The translations under genes were made by a program, and so were the position numbers. Positions 43,324 through 55,400 of a stretch of 64,000 nt of DNA are shown here, piece by piece (position 1 is the stretch's first letter; each line of letters opens with the position of its first letter). Below the pieces are notes generated by a model, which was given only the letters and a program-made list of their open reading frames with translations, had not been told where the DNA came from and searched no databases. Origin of the DNA: Pontederia crassipes (lineage: Eukaryota > Streptophyta > Magnoliopsida > Commelinales > Pontederiaceae). The stretch is taken from positions 48,945,654-49,009,653 of the forward strand of contig CM060197.1 in assembly GCA_030549335.1 (NCBI GenBank). The letters are read 5' to 3'.

Positions 43324-43528
43324 TGTTGGAATGCTGTATGTTTTGTTCAGACATGAGACTGTTCAGCAAGGATTCAAATTATTTTCAGTTACTTATGAAA
43401 ACTGCTTAGAGCAGTTATGTCAACTATAGTATAAATAGTTCTGTAGTAAGTGAGACTGAACATGTTCAATAATAATAAAATTCTTATCTGTGAGTTAGTT
43501 TATTCTTTTCTTCATTTTCTTCATTGCA
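43324..43528 (+). repeat. 3' LTR of the 38.8-43.5 kb copia element
   Basis: TGTTGGAATGCTG follows the GGGGGGG tract. It contains a TATA-like AGTATAAATAG near 43429 and ends TCATTGCA. At about 205 bp it is short, typical of several copia lineages. Its end lies about 20 bases before an inositol monophosphatase exon, so the element sits in or at an intron of that gene. Confidence 0.7.
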
Positions 43529-43548
43529 TAGATACTGTTGTTATCTAG

Positions 43549-46140
43549 GAGTTGTATACAATCCAATTATTGAAAAAAAAAAAATATTGGTGAGGTAAGA
43601 AATATTCTCAGTTTAAGTTCCATAAGGCATTGCATAGATACTGTTGTTATCTTTAGTAATTCATGGAGTTTGGAAATTTGCCTCTGATGTGTGTATGTGT
43701 TTTATTTAGTTCTACAAATTAAACAAAAAGTAGATCCCTAGAGTTTATATATAGAGGACAGAACTAGGCCTGATCTGAACAATCAGTATCTTATCATATA
43801 AAAAATTTGGAGCAGTTGTGCATGTGATTTTTTCTTTTGCGTGTAAACCATTAGAAACTAAAGGAACATATTTGGATGCGGCATTAGTTGATAAGTTACT
43901 TATCACTTATCAAATGATATTAACATGGTTTAGTTATATCTTCAGAATTTTGAGCAACACATGTCTTAGAAGTTTAATGTTTCAAAATTTGTAGATTTAT
44001 GTCTATATAATAGCATATATTTGAAAGATCTTAGTGACAATATTTCTTGTATAACTTTGGATTAATTTTTTTGGTTTATACCTGTTACCATCTTTACAAA
44101 TTGTCTTTTATGTCCTGGATTAATCATATGAAAAACAAGATTGATCTTCATTTATTCATGTTCTTACCTTTAAGACAATGAACTAAACTTCTGAATGCTG
44201 TCATTGTAGCTGTTTACTGGTGTTCTTGGGCGAGGTGCTTTCCTAAATGGAACTCCTATAAAAGGTAAATTGTGCAAGGAGAATATAGAATGACTTTAAG
44301 AAATGATATTACTCCAAGTCATTCGTCACAAATATAATCCTTTAGTAGAAAAACACTAATAGTCCAACACTTGCAGCTTCATCCCAAAATGAGCTTGTGA
44401 AGGCTCTTCTTGTAACAGAGGTGTGTGGTACTTGCTTGATGATTTTTTTCCTGTTTGCATTTTAATGTCAAGCAGTTACAATCATTAGCTTATAATTTAA
44501 AACACCACATATTTTGCTGATAATGCCATATCAATCTTCAACAAGAGAGATGATATCTCTAAAATAAAAGATAGCTTATGAAGGCTCTTCTTGTAACAGA
44601 GGTGTGTGGTACTTGCTTGATGATTTTTTTCCTGTTTGCATTTTAATGTCAAGCAGTTACAATAATTGTATAATTTGAAACACCACATATTTTGCTGATA
44701 ATGCCATATCAATCTTCAACAAGAGAGCTGATATCTCTAAAGTAAAAGATAGCTTATGTAGTGAGCGTTCCTTGGATAACGTGGATTCGTATGCACGTAT
44801 GCATATGGTCATTCTCGCTTTCGCATATCTAATTCCAAGGTTGGAACCTGCAAACTCTTGGTCACCAAAGGAGAAACGTAAACATTATACTCAGGCTTAT
44901 TCTACTTGTCTAGGAATGGTCTTTACATTTCCCTTGTTTTAGTTAAAAGTTTTCATCAGCTGAGCCATGAAGTGGGGTTAAAGCAGTGGTAGTTTATCAT
45001 TATCTGAAAGAGAACAGTTGTGTTATAATTTGTGGCTCTTGCGGCGAGGCTGGGTTCACTGTTTCTTCCTTTTTCAAAGACACAAAATCCTTTGCTGAAT
45101 ATCTTACTATCAATGCAACCATTTTTTTTTGTTCTTAAAATTGTGTATGTACAGTGTGACCTTTTTTAAATAAAATTGGATGAATGCAAAAGGCATCCAT
45201 CCTTTATCCTCTCAAAAAAAAATTTGTATGCTATCCTGTAGCTTGTGTTTTGAAATTTTCGCAATCATATTTATTTCTTGACTTATAGTTGAGAGTGGTA
45301 TGTCTTGTTCAAGCCTCATTGATCATGCAAGTAATATACTACAACTTGAAATAACTAAACGTGATCAATCAACCGTTGATGCTATTACTAATAGGATCAA
45401 TAGCTTGCTATTCAAGGTAAATTTATTTTTCCTTGCAAAGTGGTTTTAAGTTTTTTTTTTTAGAAATGGTTTGAATTTTTGTCAGCATGGGGGCGAATGG
45501 GCCATGCTAGGTGCTGGTTGGCACACAGAACTGAACACACGTGTCAGTTAGTATACAATGATATGTTTTCAAGCTGAATTGTATGAGTTGCCTTGTTTTA
45601 GCTGGGACAATAAGTGCACTTAAATCTTTGCCACAGATCTTGGACTCTTTTAGCATGCAAATCTGAGTTTATTACGTAGATGGTATGTGATATTTAGGTT
45701 GTTACTCAATGCAGGTAAGATCGATTCGAATGTCCTTGCGTTAAACCTCTATGGTATTGCCTGTGACAGACTTGATATAGGCTACGAGATAAGATTTGGC
45801 GGTCCATGGTATGTTTCATTACTACTGTTAACATTAAAAGCTTATGACTGTTGATACTAGCATCCACCAAACTAATCAGATCATCCATCAGGGATGTGGC
45901 TGCTGGAGCAGTGATCATTCGCGAAGCAGGAGGCCTTATTTTTTATCCGTAAGTAATACTAATGGAGTTCATAGCGATTGGTGCGTACTTGCTGCATGCA
46001 ATTTATCATTCATCGACTTTCTTACCAGCTCTGGCGGGGACTTTGACATCATGTCAAGGAGAATGGCGGCATCAAATTCCCATTTGAAGGACATCTTCAT
46101 CAGCGCGTTAAGAGAAACTGATGAGAATAACCAGTCCTGA
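43549..46140 (+). pseudogene. VTC4: Inositol monophosphatase (VTC4-type), 3' exons only, frameshifted
   Basis: The exons encode the second half of a plant inositol/L-galactose-1-phosphate phosphatase. The exon pieces are: 43549-43574 (VVYNPII); 44210-44264 (LFTGVLGRGAFLNGTPIK); 44377-44420 (ASSQNELVKALLVTE); about 45345-45416 (TKRDQSTVDAITNRINSLLFK), whose splice acceptor is unclear; 45715-45808; 45892-45948 (DVAAGAVIIREAGGLIFYP); 46029-46140 (SGGDFDIMSRRMAASN), ending in TGA. In the 45715 exon VRSIRMS and ALNLYGIACDRLDIGYE lie in different frames, a small indel near 45735. The metal-binding WDP...D motif's second half (GGPWDVAAG) is present. The N-terminal half, with GEE and DPLDGT, is missing. 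In the enzyme family Mg2+-dependent hydrolysis needs both halves, so this copy is inactive. A 181-bp duplication affects the third exon. Confidence 0.82.
44393..44751 (+). repeat. 181-bp tandem duplication inside the inositol monophosphatase remnant
   Basis: Unit 1 (44393-44573) starts inside the third exon and runs into the intron; unit 2 (44574-44751) repeats it with few differences. Both contain GAAGGCTCTTCTTGTAACAG, the splice donor GTGTGTGG and CATATTTTGCTGATAATGCC. As a result the end of the exon and its donor site occur twice. Confidence 0.85.
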
Positions 46141-46511
46141 AATGGAACCAAGAAACAATTGATATAATCATTTGGCTGCTGCTTTCCAATTTGTGCTGCT
46201 GTTGGTTGTTTTTAATTTGAATCCAACTATCTGCAGCTATACTTAAGTTGATTAATAATTTTATCTGCTGCTACTTTTGCCATTACTAAATGTTAACTTG
46301 CAGTAGTTTTCTTGATGACCTTTCGATTTATCATTGGATGCCATTTCTTAACTTAGTTCTCTGGTGATTACTGTAAGAAATGTACACCACAATGGAATAA
46401 TAAAACAAAGCTGGAAACACAACAGAGATGAAAAAGGATTTTGAGCACCCTAAGGCTCCAAGAACACATAGAATGAAACTATAAATTGGCTTAATTGTTT
46501 TTTTAATAAAT
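46141..46511. other. 3' flank of the inositol monophosphatase remnant
   Basis: AT-rich, with an ATAATAAAACAAAG poly-A-signal-like word near 46398. No gene is visible. Confidence 0.4.
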
Positions 46512-46525
46512 TAGCCTCAAGATTA

Positions 46526-47041
46526 CAACAACAACAACAAAGCCTTATCCCACTAGGTGGGGTCGGCTACATGGATCATACGTCCGCTCTATTAGTAACT
46601 AAACCTTTTGGTATATTATTCACCAATAGATCTTGCTATATTAATTCGTCAAGTGTCCGCCTTGGCCTCCCTCTCCCTCTTTTAATCGGACTCCAGATTA
46701 TTTGATCTACTCTTCTTACTGGCGCATCTAATGATCTTTTCTGAACATGACCAAATCATCTTAAATGATTCTCTACCATTTTCTCACTAATAGGAGCCAC
46801 TCTGACTCAGTTCACGTATATGGTCATTCCTAATCTTATCTAATCTTGTATGACCACATATCCATCTCAACATCCTCATTTCGGCTACCCTCACTTTACG
46901 TTCGTGTTGTCCCTTCATAGCCCAACATTCACTACCATATAACACTGCTGACGTTATAGCAGTACGATAGAATTTTTCTTTACCATATTGTGACAAAGAT
47001 TCCAATTAATTATATACATGATAGAATTTTCCTTTACCTTA
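46526..47041 (-). mobile_element. 5'-truncated LINE (non-LTR retrotransposon), with 14-bp target duplication
   Basis: On the minus strand the frame from 47005 reads KFYRTAITSAVLYGSECWAM and VAEMRMLRWICGHTRLDKI, the C-terminal end of plant LINE reverse transcriptases. It continues with stops to GGGTCGGC-type 3' sequence (CCCACTAGGTGGGGTCGGC on the plus strand near 46550) and a (TTG)n tail at 46526-46545. The flanks TAGCCTCAAGATTA (46512-46525 and 47042-47055) are identical. The 5' junction carries copied flanking DNA at 46981-47020 (see findings). Confidence 0.85.
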
Positions 47042-47055
47042 TAGCCTCAAGATTA

Positions 47056-47440
47056 GAATCGTTAAATTTGCACTTCCATATACCATATTGTGACAAAGAT
47101 TCCAGTTAATTATATACATGTCAATAGCACAGTTCATTTTGATAGGATAAAACAACAACTAGTAATGTTGCATTCCACAAAACGTCATATATTAAAAACT
47201 CCTACATTACACATGCAAAATAGTGTTTAATATTTTACGCATCATCAAAATGTTGCATTGCATCTACGAGATTGTATCTGAACACATGTCATCGGCACAT
47301 ATAAAACAAAAGCATAGTTTGCAACTTCACCTCCTTAGCATAGCTAAGGGCATTTAAAAAGTTAACATAAAAAAGATAAGCTTAATTATTCTGATTGGTT
47401 TCTCTCAGAAATTTAAGGACCTCTGTCTTGAGCATCAAAC
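47056..47440. other. Unassigned intergenic stretch
   Basis: No recognised gene. It contains 47081-47120, the source of the 40-bp segment copied into the neighbouring LINE junction. Confidence 0.4.
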
Positions 47441-47442
47441 AT

Positions 47443-48011
47443 TCAAATAGCAACTCCATCTTCTTTGCATAAAATTTCTTCCATTTGTCTTCTAAAGCTC
47501 TTGCGTCCTGTAGATTGCATGCTTAAAGGTGGCATCCAATAACTCAAGTCATGGGGATATCCTTCATCCCTCAAGTTTTGCGTATCAACAGCAGACATAT
47601 TAGGAAACATCTCAAGCCCCAACTTTCGGTTGCTCCTCCTTGTTCTCCTTTCCCACCCTGCCTCTTCTTCATCATCCCCCTCATCCTGACCATTCTCCCT
47701 CAATGTTTTAACCATTCTTTTTCCAGTTTCTTTTCTTCTTTTGTTATGTCCTTGAGCACAAGCTCCTCCTTGTCATTTTCTTTGTTCATCTCTTCCTCAC
47801 TATCATCATTTATTTCATGATCTTGTTTATGATCGTCCTCCTCCTCCATGTTGTTGTTGCTTTTTTCGGCATCTCTGAGCTCCTCTTCTTCTTCACTATT
47901 ATCCACCTCTTCTTCGCTATCATCTTCCATATTCTCATTGTCCCGTTTGGGCATCTTTCTGAACTCCTCTTCTTTTTCGCTATCATTTGCCTCCTCTTCT
48001 ATAATATTCAC
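47443..48011 (-). pseudogene. Unrecognised acidic protein gene fragment
   Basis: Two overlapping minus-strand frames: 48011-47700 (103 codons, starting MNIIEEEANDSEKEEEF and dominated by Glu, Asp, Lys and Asn) and 47715-47443 (90 codons, starting MVKTLRENGQDEGDDEEE, then RRTRRSNRKLGLEMFPN and GYPHDLSYWMPPLS). They join near 47705 if one indel is assumed, giving about 190 residues. The second half is not low-complexity and looks like real protein, but I do not recognise the family. The acidic run could be a nuclear-protein tail. No splice sites or promoter were assigned. Confidence 0.35.
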
Positions 48012-48029
48012 AAAGAATAAATAAAATAA

Positions 48030-49880
48030 AAAGGAAAGAAAATAGATAAAAGAAAGTTAGGATCATTTAAAGCCCATCATAATGCCCATTAGCATAATAA
48101 ACCCAACATCTAAAGTATAAATACATTAAAGAGCTCTAAAGCTAACCTAACCCCTCTCATTTCTCTCCTTCTCTCTTCCCCAAGCCTCCGGCCGACAGCA
48201 CATCTCCCTCATTTCCCCTACTCACTTTCTCTCTCTCTCACTCCAAGCTACAGCAGCCAGCACCCTGTAGCTATAGTAATCACTCTGCAGCATCACTCTC
48301 CTCACTCTCTCTAAGCCTCCCTCCCTTCATCTCATGAACAACAACAAGGAGGAGCACCAAGGAGAGGCCAGCAGCTAAGAAAGAAGAAAGAAGAGAAGGA
48401 GGAGGAAAAAGGGAAAGGAAGGAAGAGGAAGAAAAGAAGAGAAAAGAAGAAAGAAAAGGGAATTAGGATTAGGGTTTTAACCTAAGCCCTAAAGGTATGT
48501 TGAGGGGATCCAAACTCTCGAATCCCTCCCTAATGATGCTTGTGTGTGTGGATTAGGGCATAAGAACCTAACATGTGTTCTTAAAATGGATGATTAAGGA
48601 ATTTGCATATTGATACTTATGTGCTACATGTTCTATTAAGATTTATGCTCTATTGCTAATCATGGTTAGAATCTAACATTCTTAGTCATTCATGCCTAAT
48701 TCATAAGTAGTGTACTTATTTTCCATATATGAGCATGCCTATTAGTCTTCATAATTTAAATGCTAGTTGTATGTGATTCATGTATGATGATTTGTCTAAT
48801 ATATTGTTAGTCATAGATGAATTGTGCAAAGATGTAAAGTTGCTATTATCAATGCCTGGATGAATGTACATGTTAAGGATGTTCAAATGTATGTGTAAAA
48901 TGATGGAAAAATGAATAAAACAGGGGAAACTCTGCCCAAATGTTCGGGCACGATCGTGACGAAATGTGGTACGGCCGTGCCAAGTTATTTCCGAAGCAGA
49001 ACGATAATTATCGTTCTGTCACAGTCGTGACAGAACGAGAGGTTTACGTCCGGAAAATGGCCTTTCTGTCACGACCGTGAAGTTGATGCACGGCCGTGCA
49101 GAAGGGTTGACGAGAATATGGCTGTGTTCGGCCGTGCCGAACCTTGGCACACCCGTGCCCAAGTAGGGGCACGACCGTGACCTCATGCGGCACGGCCGTG
49201 ATCAATCTCAGATGCTATGTATTGTTTGGAATGCCCACACTTAGCATGATTTAACACTTGTATGGCTTTAAATATGGTTAAAACAGGTAATATGTATGGA
49301 ATGCTTGTGTGTACTGATGAAAGAAAGTAAAAGATAGATTGGAGTGAAGATGTCTTGTTGTAATCGTGAAAGAGAATAAAGTCCTTCACTTACTAGCTTA
49401 TGTGATGTATTCTTGGGGAAGTAAAGTCCTGCCAAGATTGTATGTACTTCCAATGAGACAATCGTCTCGTCCTAGCTAGTCAAGTTCTCACGAAATCAAC
49501 ATGGTCTACCCAATCAATAAGATAATAAGCTATCTTAACCAAGATGGAAGATTAAAAAACGTTGTCAAGTGGAAAGTAAAGTCCTACATCATGTATGTAC
49601 TTCAACGGGTCCTAAACCTAAGAAGTAAAGTCTTGCATGTGTATGTACTTTCCAAAGATGACTTGGGGCATAAAGATGAAGATGAAGATATAGCTCCAGT
49701 CGGATGCGAATGTATGTTCCTTTATTATAAGATGTTATGAAAGAACATGATAAAGTAAAGTAAGATGAATGATGATATGCCTTAGCATAATGATAAGTAA
49801 TGATATGCTTTGGTATAATGATGATGATGCTACATGTTATCTTATCTTACCATGATATCTTACCATGATAAAGTAAAGTA
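48030..49880 (+). mobile_element. Probable Ty3/gypsy LTR with CACGGCCGTG palindromes
   Basis: A TATA box (GTATAAATAC, 48115-48124) is followed by a C/T-rich leader, an 86-base pure-purine tract (48377-48462), AT-rich sequence, then a 250-base cluster of CACGGCCGTG/CACGACCGTG palindromes (48946-49200) and repeated AAGTAAAGTC words (near 49420, 49575 and 49625). This organisation fits a long plant gypsy LTR transcribed rightwards. No polyprotein is attached. Its right edge has replaced the 3' end of the NLR gene near 49880. The boundaries are approximate. Confidence 0.5.
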
Positions 49881-51410
49881 AACTTTGACATCTTCCCACT
49901 TTAAAGCCCTCAACCATTCTAAGCTTCCGCTAATTCTCTTTAGTGGTCCACTATTACTTATGTGTGGCTGGAAATTAAACGGTAGTCTTCTCAATCTTTT
50001 ACAGCCCTGCACATACAAATATTCTAACAAGGGACAATCGATGATTCCTTCGTAGATGTTACGCAGCCGTGGCAAAGTGTCTAACAATACTTGTCTAAGA
50101 TTAGAAAATTCTATAGGTGGCCTACAATCATTTTCAGACCGACGGCCTTCGTGCTCATTTGCATCGCTACTAATTATATGGCTCAATTCATGACAACGTT
50201 TTATATCTAAGGAGATAAGGCGTCTCACATGTTGAATCCATGAAATTTCCCTCACATAGCAATTAAATAACTCTATCTCTGTGAGTGCTGGAAACATATC
50301 CGGAGTTGGTCGTTTCCACATTAACTTCTTCCAACTCAAATTACCAAGGGAAAGTTCACGTAATCGAGGAAAATGTCCGTCTTGATCATTGCTTGTCAAT
50401 GTGAATTCCTTCGTTGATTTACCTGAACCATTAAAAATCAACATCTGAATATTTTTTCCTATAACTAATGTGTTTCTTTTTCGATATGGATTATCTGGGA
50501 ACCCATCGATTGACAAACTGTAAATGATTGTATGATCAATGCATTTATCGAGGGATGAGAAATCTTGCAAATTGACAGAAAGTCCGAGAGCCTTTATCCT
50601 CCCTTTCAACCTCTTAAGCTCTTTGGCTTCCGCGTTGAGAGGCTTGTATAAATCAAAACTAACACTTGCAGTAATGTCCAACACTTGTAAGCTTGGGAGA
50701 CTAGAAATCGACCCTTGTTCAATGGTGTGGAGGTTGATACAAGAATGTAAGATCAAGTACCTCAGCTTTCTTAAAGCCCTCATGTTTAAGCTTAAGGATC
50801 CAATGTTAGTAGAAGACAGGTTGAGATATTGAAGCTGATTAAGCATAGTCACCTCCTCAGGAAATATCTCGATATCCAATTGTGTGGGTGTTTTTGCTGC
50901 GCATGGCTCGACCGATGGTAATGAGCGCAAGGGGAAGACCTCCGCACTCCTCTGCAATTTGTCTCGCTAGATTTTGTATATATGCTTCGTTCTTGGTGTG
51001 CTCATTTGTGGCGTTCTCCTGGAAGAGGCGCCATGCATCATCTGCCCTCAGAACTTCCACCTTAACTATCTCTTCGGCTTTCATCTCACCACATACAGCC
51101 TCAGATCTTGTAGTGAACACCACCGCTTGCCCTTTGTTGTTTGGGATGCCAATCGCATTCAGATCCAAATGCTTCCAAATGTCGTCCAGCAGCAAGTCGA
51201 ACTTTTTGTTTTTCAGGAAATTGAAAATCATACTAGCCCATGAGCTTTTATCATCATTTGGTAATTCAAGTCCGAGTTTTTTAGCTATAACATCTTGCAA
51301 CCTTTGAACTTTGGCGCCATCTCTTGAAACCACGACCAATATTACATGCTCAAAATGCACTTTTATTAATAATATCTTGAATCAACCCAATTGATCCCTC
51401 TATATAATGA
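49880..51410 (-). pseudogene. CC-NBS-LRR resistance-type gene, NB-ARC and LRR part
   Basis: Transcribed leftwards. From about 51395 it reads LIQDIINK, a frame break, then HFEHVILVVVSRDG (RNBS-A), FDLLLDDIW (kinase 2), AVVFTTRSEAVCGEM (RNBS-B), VEVLRADDAWRLF (RNBS-C) and CGGLPLALITIGRAM (GLPL). Near 50880 the frame jumps to LDIEIFPEEVTMLNQLQYLNLSS, the start of leucine-rich repeats, so about 200-250 residues (ARC2 with its MHD motif, first repeats) are deleted. LRRs run to about 49880, with LPRLRNIYEG and LEYLYVQGCKRLRRLPF. The gene end is replaced by LTR sequence. Its N-terminal part is at 56697-57250. The family (RPS2/RPS5 type) acts in intracellular pathogen sensing; this copy cannot bind nucleotide. 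Confidence 0.85.
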
Positions 51411-51730
51411 TGTGCCAGCAGAATTTTTGTATGTGATTTCGATTTGATTTATTTTCTTATCACGAGATAGGTGTCATATTTTTAGAGAATTTATTTAGAG
51501 TCCCAGTCCATATGTAATTCCTATTATCTGTCAAGTGTACCTATCTAAACTCCGTATGATTTAGACAAAGACTCATCTCTTATAATCATCGTTATTTTAT
51601 AACAAAAAGTCGCCGTCATTTTTTCTCTTCGTGTTCTTTTGTGTTTCATGTGATCCCTCTCTCCCTCTTTTCGTAACACCAACAGCAACATCAGAGCTGG
51701 AGGCGATGTTGCCACCTGCGACGAGCCTAT
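51411..51730 (+). mobile_element. Older copia fragment: LTR, decayed primer site, start of gag
   Basis: It begins TGTGCCAGCAG at the break in the NLR gene, resembles the LTR at 2164-2370 in part, and reaches CAACATCAGAGCTGG near 51688-51702, a decayed TGGTATCAGAGC primer site. It is cut by the younger copia at 51731. The rest of this element is not found on the other side (after 56696), so it was deleted. Confidence 0.5.
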
Positions 51731-52463
51731 TGTTGATACTTGTTAAAAGAGTCATCTTGCTGTTGGGCGGTTCTTGCTAATGCTTGCCCGACTTCGAGTA
51801 GGAGTAGCAAACAATTGAAAAAAAAAAAAGAAAAGCACGCTGATGTCAAACACGTCCGAGGCAGAGAAGGAAACAATTCGAATTGGTTTGGAAACCAATC
51901 CGAAACAAAGTCGAAGCCGAATTTGTGTTCAACCGGCACGTGGGCGAAGCTATAAAAGCATGATGACGCTTTGGGCAAAAGACATAGCGATGTGCGCAAC
52001 ATCAGCGCGAAAGCCACCGAGAGAGAGAAAGAGAGAGAAGAGAGAAAATTCGGGATTCGTTTAGGGAACAAATTTTTATCCATTCTCGACGAAACTTCAG
52101 GCATTACTTCTCAGCAGCCTTCTCATCTATTTTTCATATTCGGGTGAGATCGTTCTGATTTCTATCCTCAGTTTCGAGAGACTTTTATTCTGTGGCGTCC
52201 AAGATTAATTCTTGAGATTATTATTGTAATCCTCTGCGTAGTTCAGAGAAGATACTTTGTAACCTACTATTATTTCATAGTGGAAGATTTTCTTGCTCCC
52301 GTGGTTTTTCCTCTCACGTTGAGGGGTTTTCCACGTCAATTCTCTGCGTCTCTGGTCTGATTTAATTCTGCTATATCATTGTCATCATCCCATTATTATT
52401 GTGCGCATTAAAAGGAAAAAAGAAGATAATTCCGTAACTATCAGTTCAGCCTTTTTTCCAACA
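51731..52463 (+). repeat. 5' LTR of the 51.7-56.7 kb copia element
   Basis: TGTTGATACTTG to TTTTTTCCAACA, 733 bp. A TATA-like CTATAAAAGC lies near 51950. It is followed after one base by the initiator-Met primer site TGGTATCAGAGC (52465-52476). The last ~318 bases are repeated at 56372-56696. Confidence 0.75.
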
Positions 52464-52464
52464 G

Positions 52465-55400
52465 TGGTATCAGAGCCTGGTCAGGAAGTGCACATTATAA
52501 TAGAGGACAACAATGCCCCCAGTCGGATGCCTGTGCTCACAGGGACAAATTATTCTATCTGGAAGCCTCGGATGAAGGATTACTTAAATTGCAGAGACCT
52601 TTATGATCCAATCGAAGGTGATGCTGCAAACCCGAGGACATGGATGTTAAAAAGTGTGGGAGGATTAAGACCAAGACAGTCGCACAAATTCGACAATGGG
52701 TCGACGACAAGGTGTTTCATCATATCGCAAATATCCATGAACCCGATGAAGTGTGAAAAAAATTACGAGAAATGTATGAGCGCAAATCGCCGCAGAATAA
52801 GGTGCTATTGATGAAGAAACTTATTAACCTGAAGTACAAGGATGGTCATTATATTGCAGAACATCTTGACAGTTTTCAGGAATTAATTAACAAGCTGTCC
52901 TCAGTGAAGATTGTGTTTGAAGATGAGATCCAAGCACTACTACTACTGAGTTCTTTACCTAATAGTTGGGAAACGTTCGTTATCTTTCTAAACAACTCTG
53001 CTTCAGGTGGACAACTATCTTTAGAAATTATCAAGGATAGTTTGTTCAATGAAGAAACGAGAAGGCAAGAGCAGAATCTCAACAATAAATCAGAGGCATT
53101 CATCGTGGAAGATCGTGGGAGAAATAAACAGAGAAACTCTCACAGCCACGATAGATCAAGGTCAAGAGGCAAATCGAAGTCCAGGAAAGAAGTCACCTGT
53201 TATCATTGTGGCAAGCTAGGACACTTCAAGAAGGAGTGCAGAAAATTAAAACGTGAACAGTCACATGAAGGGTCTGAAGATGCTGAAAAGGAAAAGAAGG
53301 GCAGTGGTGGAAACAACGTTGCAGTGGCTACATCAGATGATGTATACTTTCTTACTCAAGAAGAGGAAGAAGATGGTGTCAATGTTGTGAGTCAAGATTC
53401 AGTTTGGATCTTAGACACTGCAGCTTCATTCCATGTTACCCCTCGCAGAGATGTATTCTCAACATACAGAGAGGGAGCATTCGGGTCAGTAAAGATGGGA
53501 AACAAGTCGAAGTCCGAAATTGCTGGCGTCGGAGACATTCAGTTAAAGACTAATACCGGATGCAAGATTGTGCTCAAAGATGTGAGGCATGTACCAGAGA
53601 TCCATCTTAACCTAATTTCAGTTGGAAAATTAGACGACGACGGCTATGAGAGCAACTTCAAAGGGGGAGTGTGGAAACTCAAGCAAGGTTCACTCCTACT
53701 GGCGAAAGGAAACAAAGATGGTACACTCTACAAGATTAAAGCACAACACTGCACCGAGAAGATAAACATGACTCAAGAGATGTCATCCTCTGAGTTATAA
53801 AACAAGCGGCTTGGTCACATAGGTGAGAAAGGACTTCAGATATTAACTCAACGAAATCTGCTACCAAGTATGAAAGACACTTCACTCGACGTATGTGTCC
53901 ATTGTTTGGCTGGTAAGAACACTAGAGTTACATTTAATAGAACTTCTTCGTCTAGAAGTTCACACGTACTTGATTTGGTGCATACTGATGTCTGCTATAT
54001 GAAGAATAAAACTCTAGGTGGTGCACTTTATTTTGTTACATTTATTGATGACCATTGTAGAAGAGTCTGGGCTTTTCCTATAGCACACAAAAATCAGGTG
54101 TTGGCAGAGTTCAAAAAGTTTCATGCCAAAGTCGAAAGAGAAACTAGCAAAAAGCTCAAGTGTATTCGAGCAGATAATGGCGGCAAATACAGAGGACCTT
54201 TTGAAGAATACTGCAACACCTATGGCATCAAGCTTGAGAAGACGGTTCCCAAGACTCCTCAGCAAAACGGTGTTGCTGAGAGAATGAACAGAACAATTGA
54301 GGAACGCATCAGATGTATGCTTCTACATGCCAAGCTATCGAAGAGATTTTGGGGTGAAGCAATGATGACTGCAGTCGAACTGATCAACTACTCCCCATCA
54401 GTACCTTTGGATGGTGACATACCTCTGAAAGTCTGGTCAGAGAATGATGTTTCATATAAGCATCTCAGAGTGTTCGGCTGTAGACCCTTTGTTCACATCC
54501 CCAGTGATGAGCGGTCAAAACTTGACAGCAAATCGAAAGAATGCATCTTCCTCGAATATGGAGGTGAAGAATTTGGCTATAGACTCTGGGATCCTTTTAA
54601 CAGAAAGGTTATCAGAAGCAGAGATGTTGTGTTCATGGAACACCAAACAATTGAAGGTCTGTCGAATGATAAAGAGCCAACTAGCTTCACTGATTATCTA
54701 GCTGAACCGAGTTCAGTTGACGCTCCGATAGAATATGACATTGTTTCATAAGCTGATCAAGATGACAGTAGCAGTGAGAGCAGCTCATATAATTCAGATA
54801 TACCTTCGGATAGTCAAGACAGTGATGATGAGCCACATGTCGAGCATGATGCACCAGTGCAAGAGTCTCAATTGAGAAGATCGAACAGACAAAGACAAGA
54901 GACAAAGCGGTACTCCTCGACTGAGTACGTGTTATTAACTGAAGGGGGAGAACCAGTATGTTATCAAGAAGTCTTGTCACTTGAGCAGAAGGATGAGTGG
55001 ATGAAAGTCATGCAGGATGAGATGCAATCTCTGCATGAGAACAACACTTATAAACTGGTGAAGCTTCCTAAAGGAAAGAGGGCACTCAAGAACAAGTGGG
55101 TGTTTCGACTGAAGAGTGAAGAGAATAATCCACACCCAAGATATAAGGCAAGGCTAGTTGTCAAGTGGTTCAGTCAGAAGAAAGGAATTGATTTTGACGA
55201 GATATTCTCACCAGTGGTCAAAATGTCATCAATTCGAGTGGTTCTTGGATTAGTTGCTACCAAGGAACTAGAAATTCAACAGTTAGACATCAAGACAGCT
55301 TTTCTCCATAGTGACTTGGAAGAAGAGATTTACATGGAACAGCCAGAGGATTTCCAAGAGAAAGGAAAAGAAAACTTGTGTGTAAATTACAAAAAAGCTT

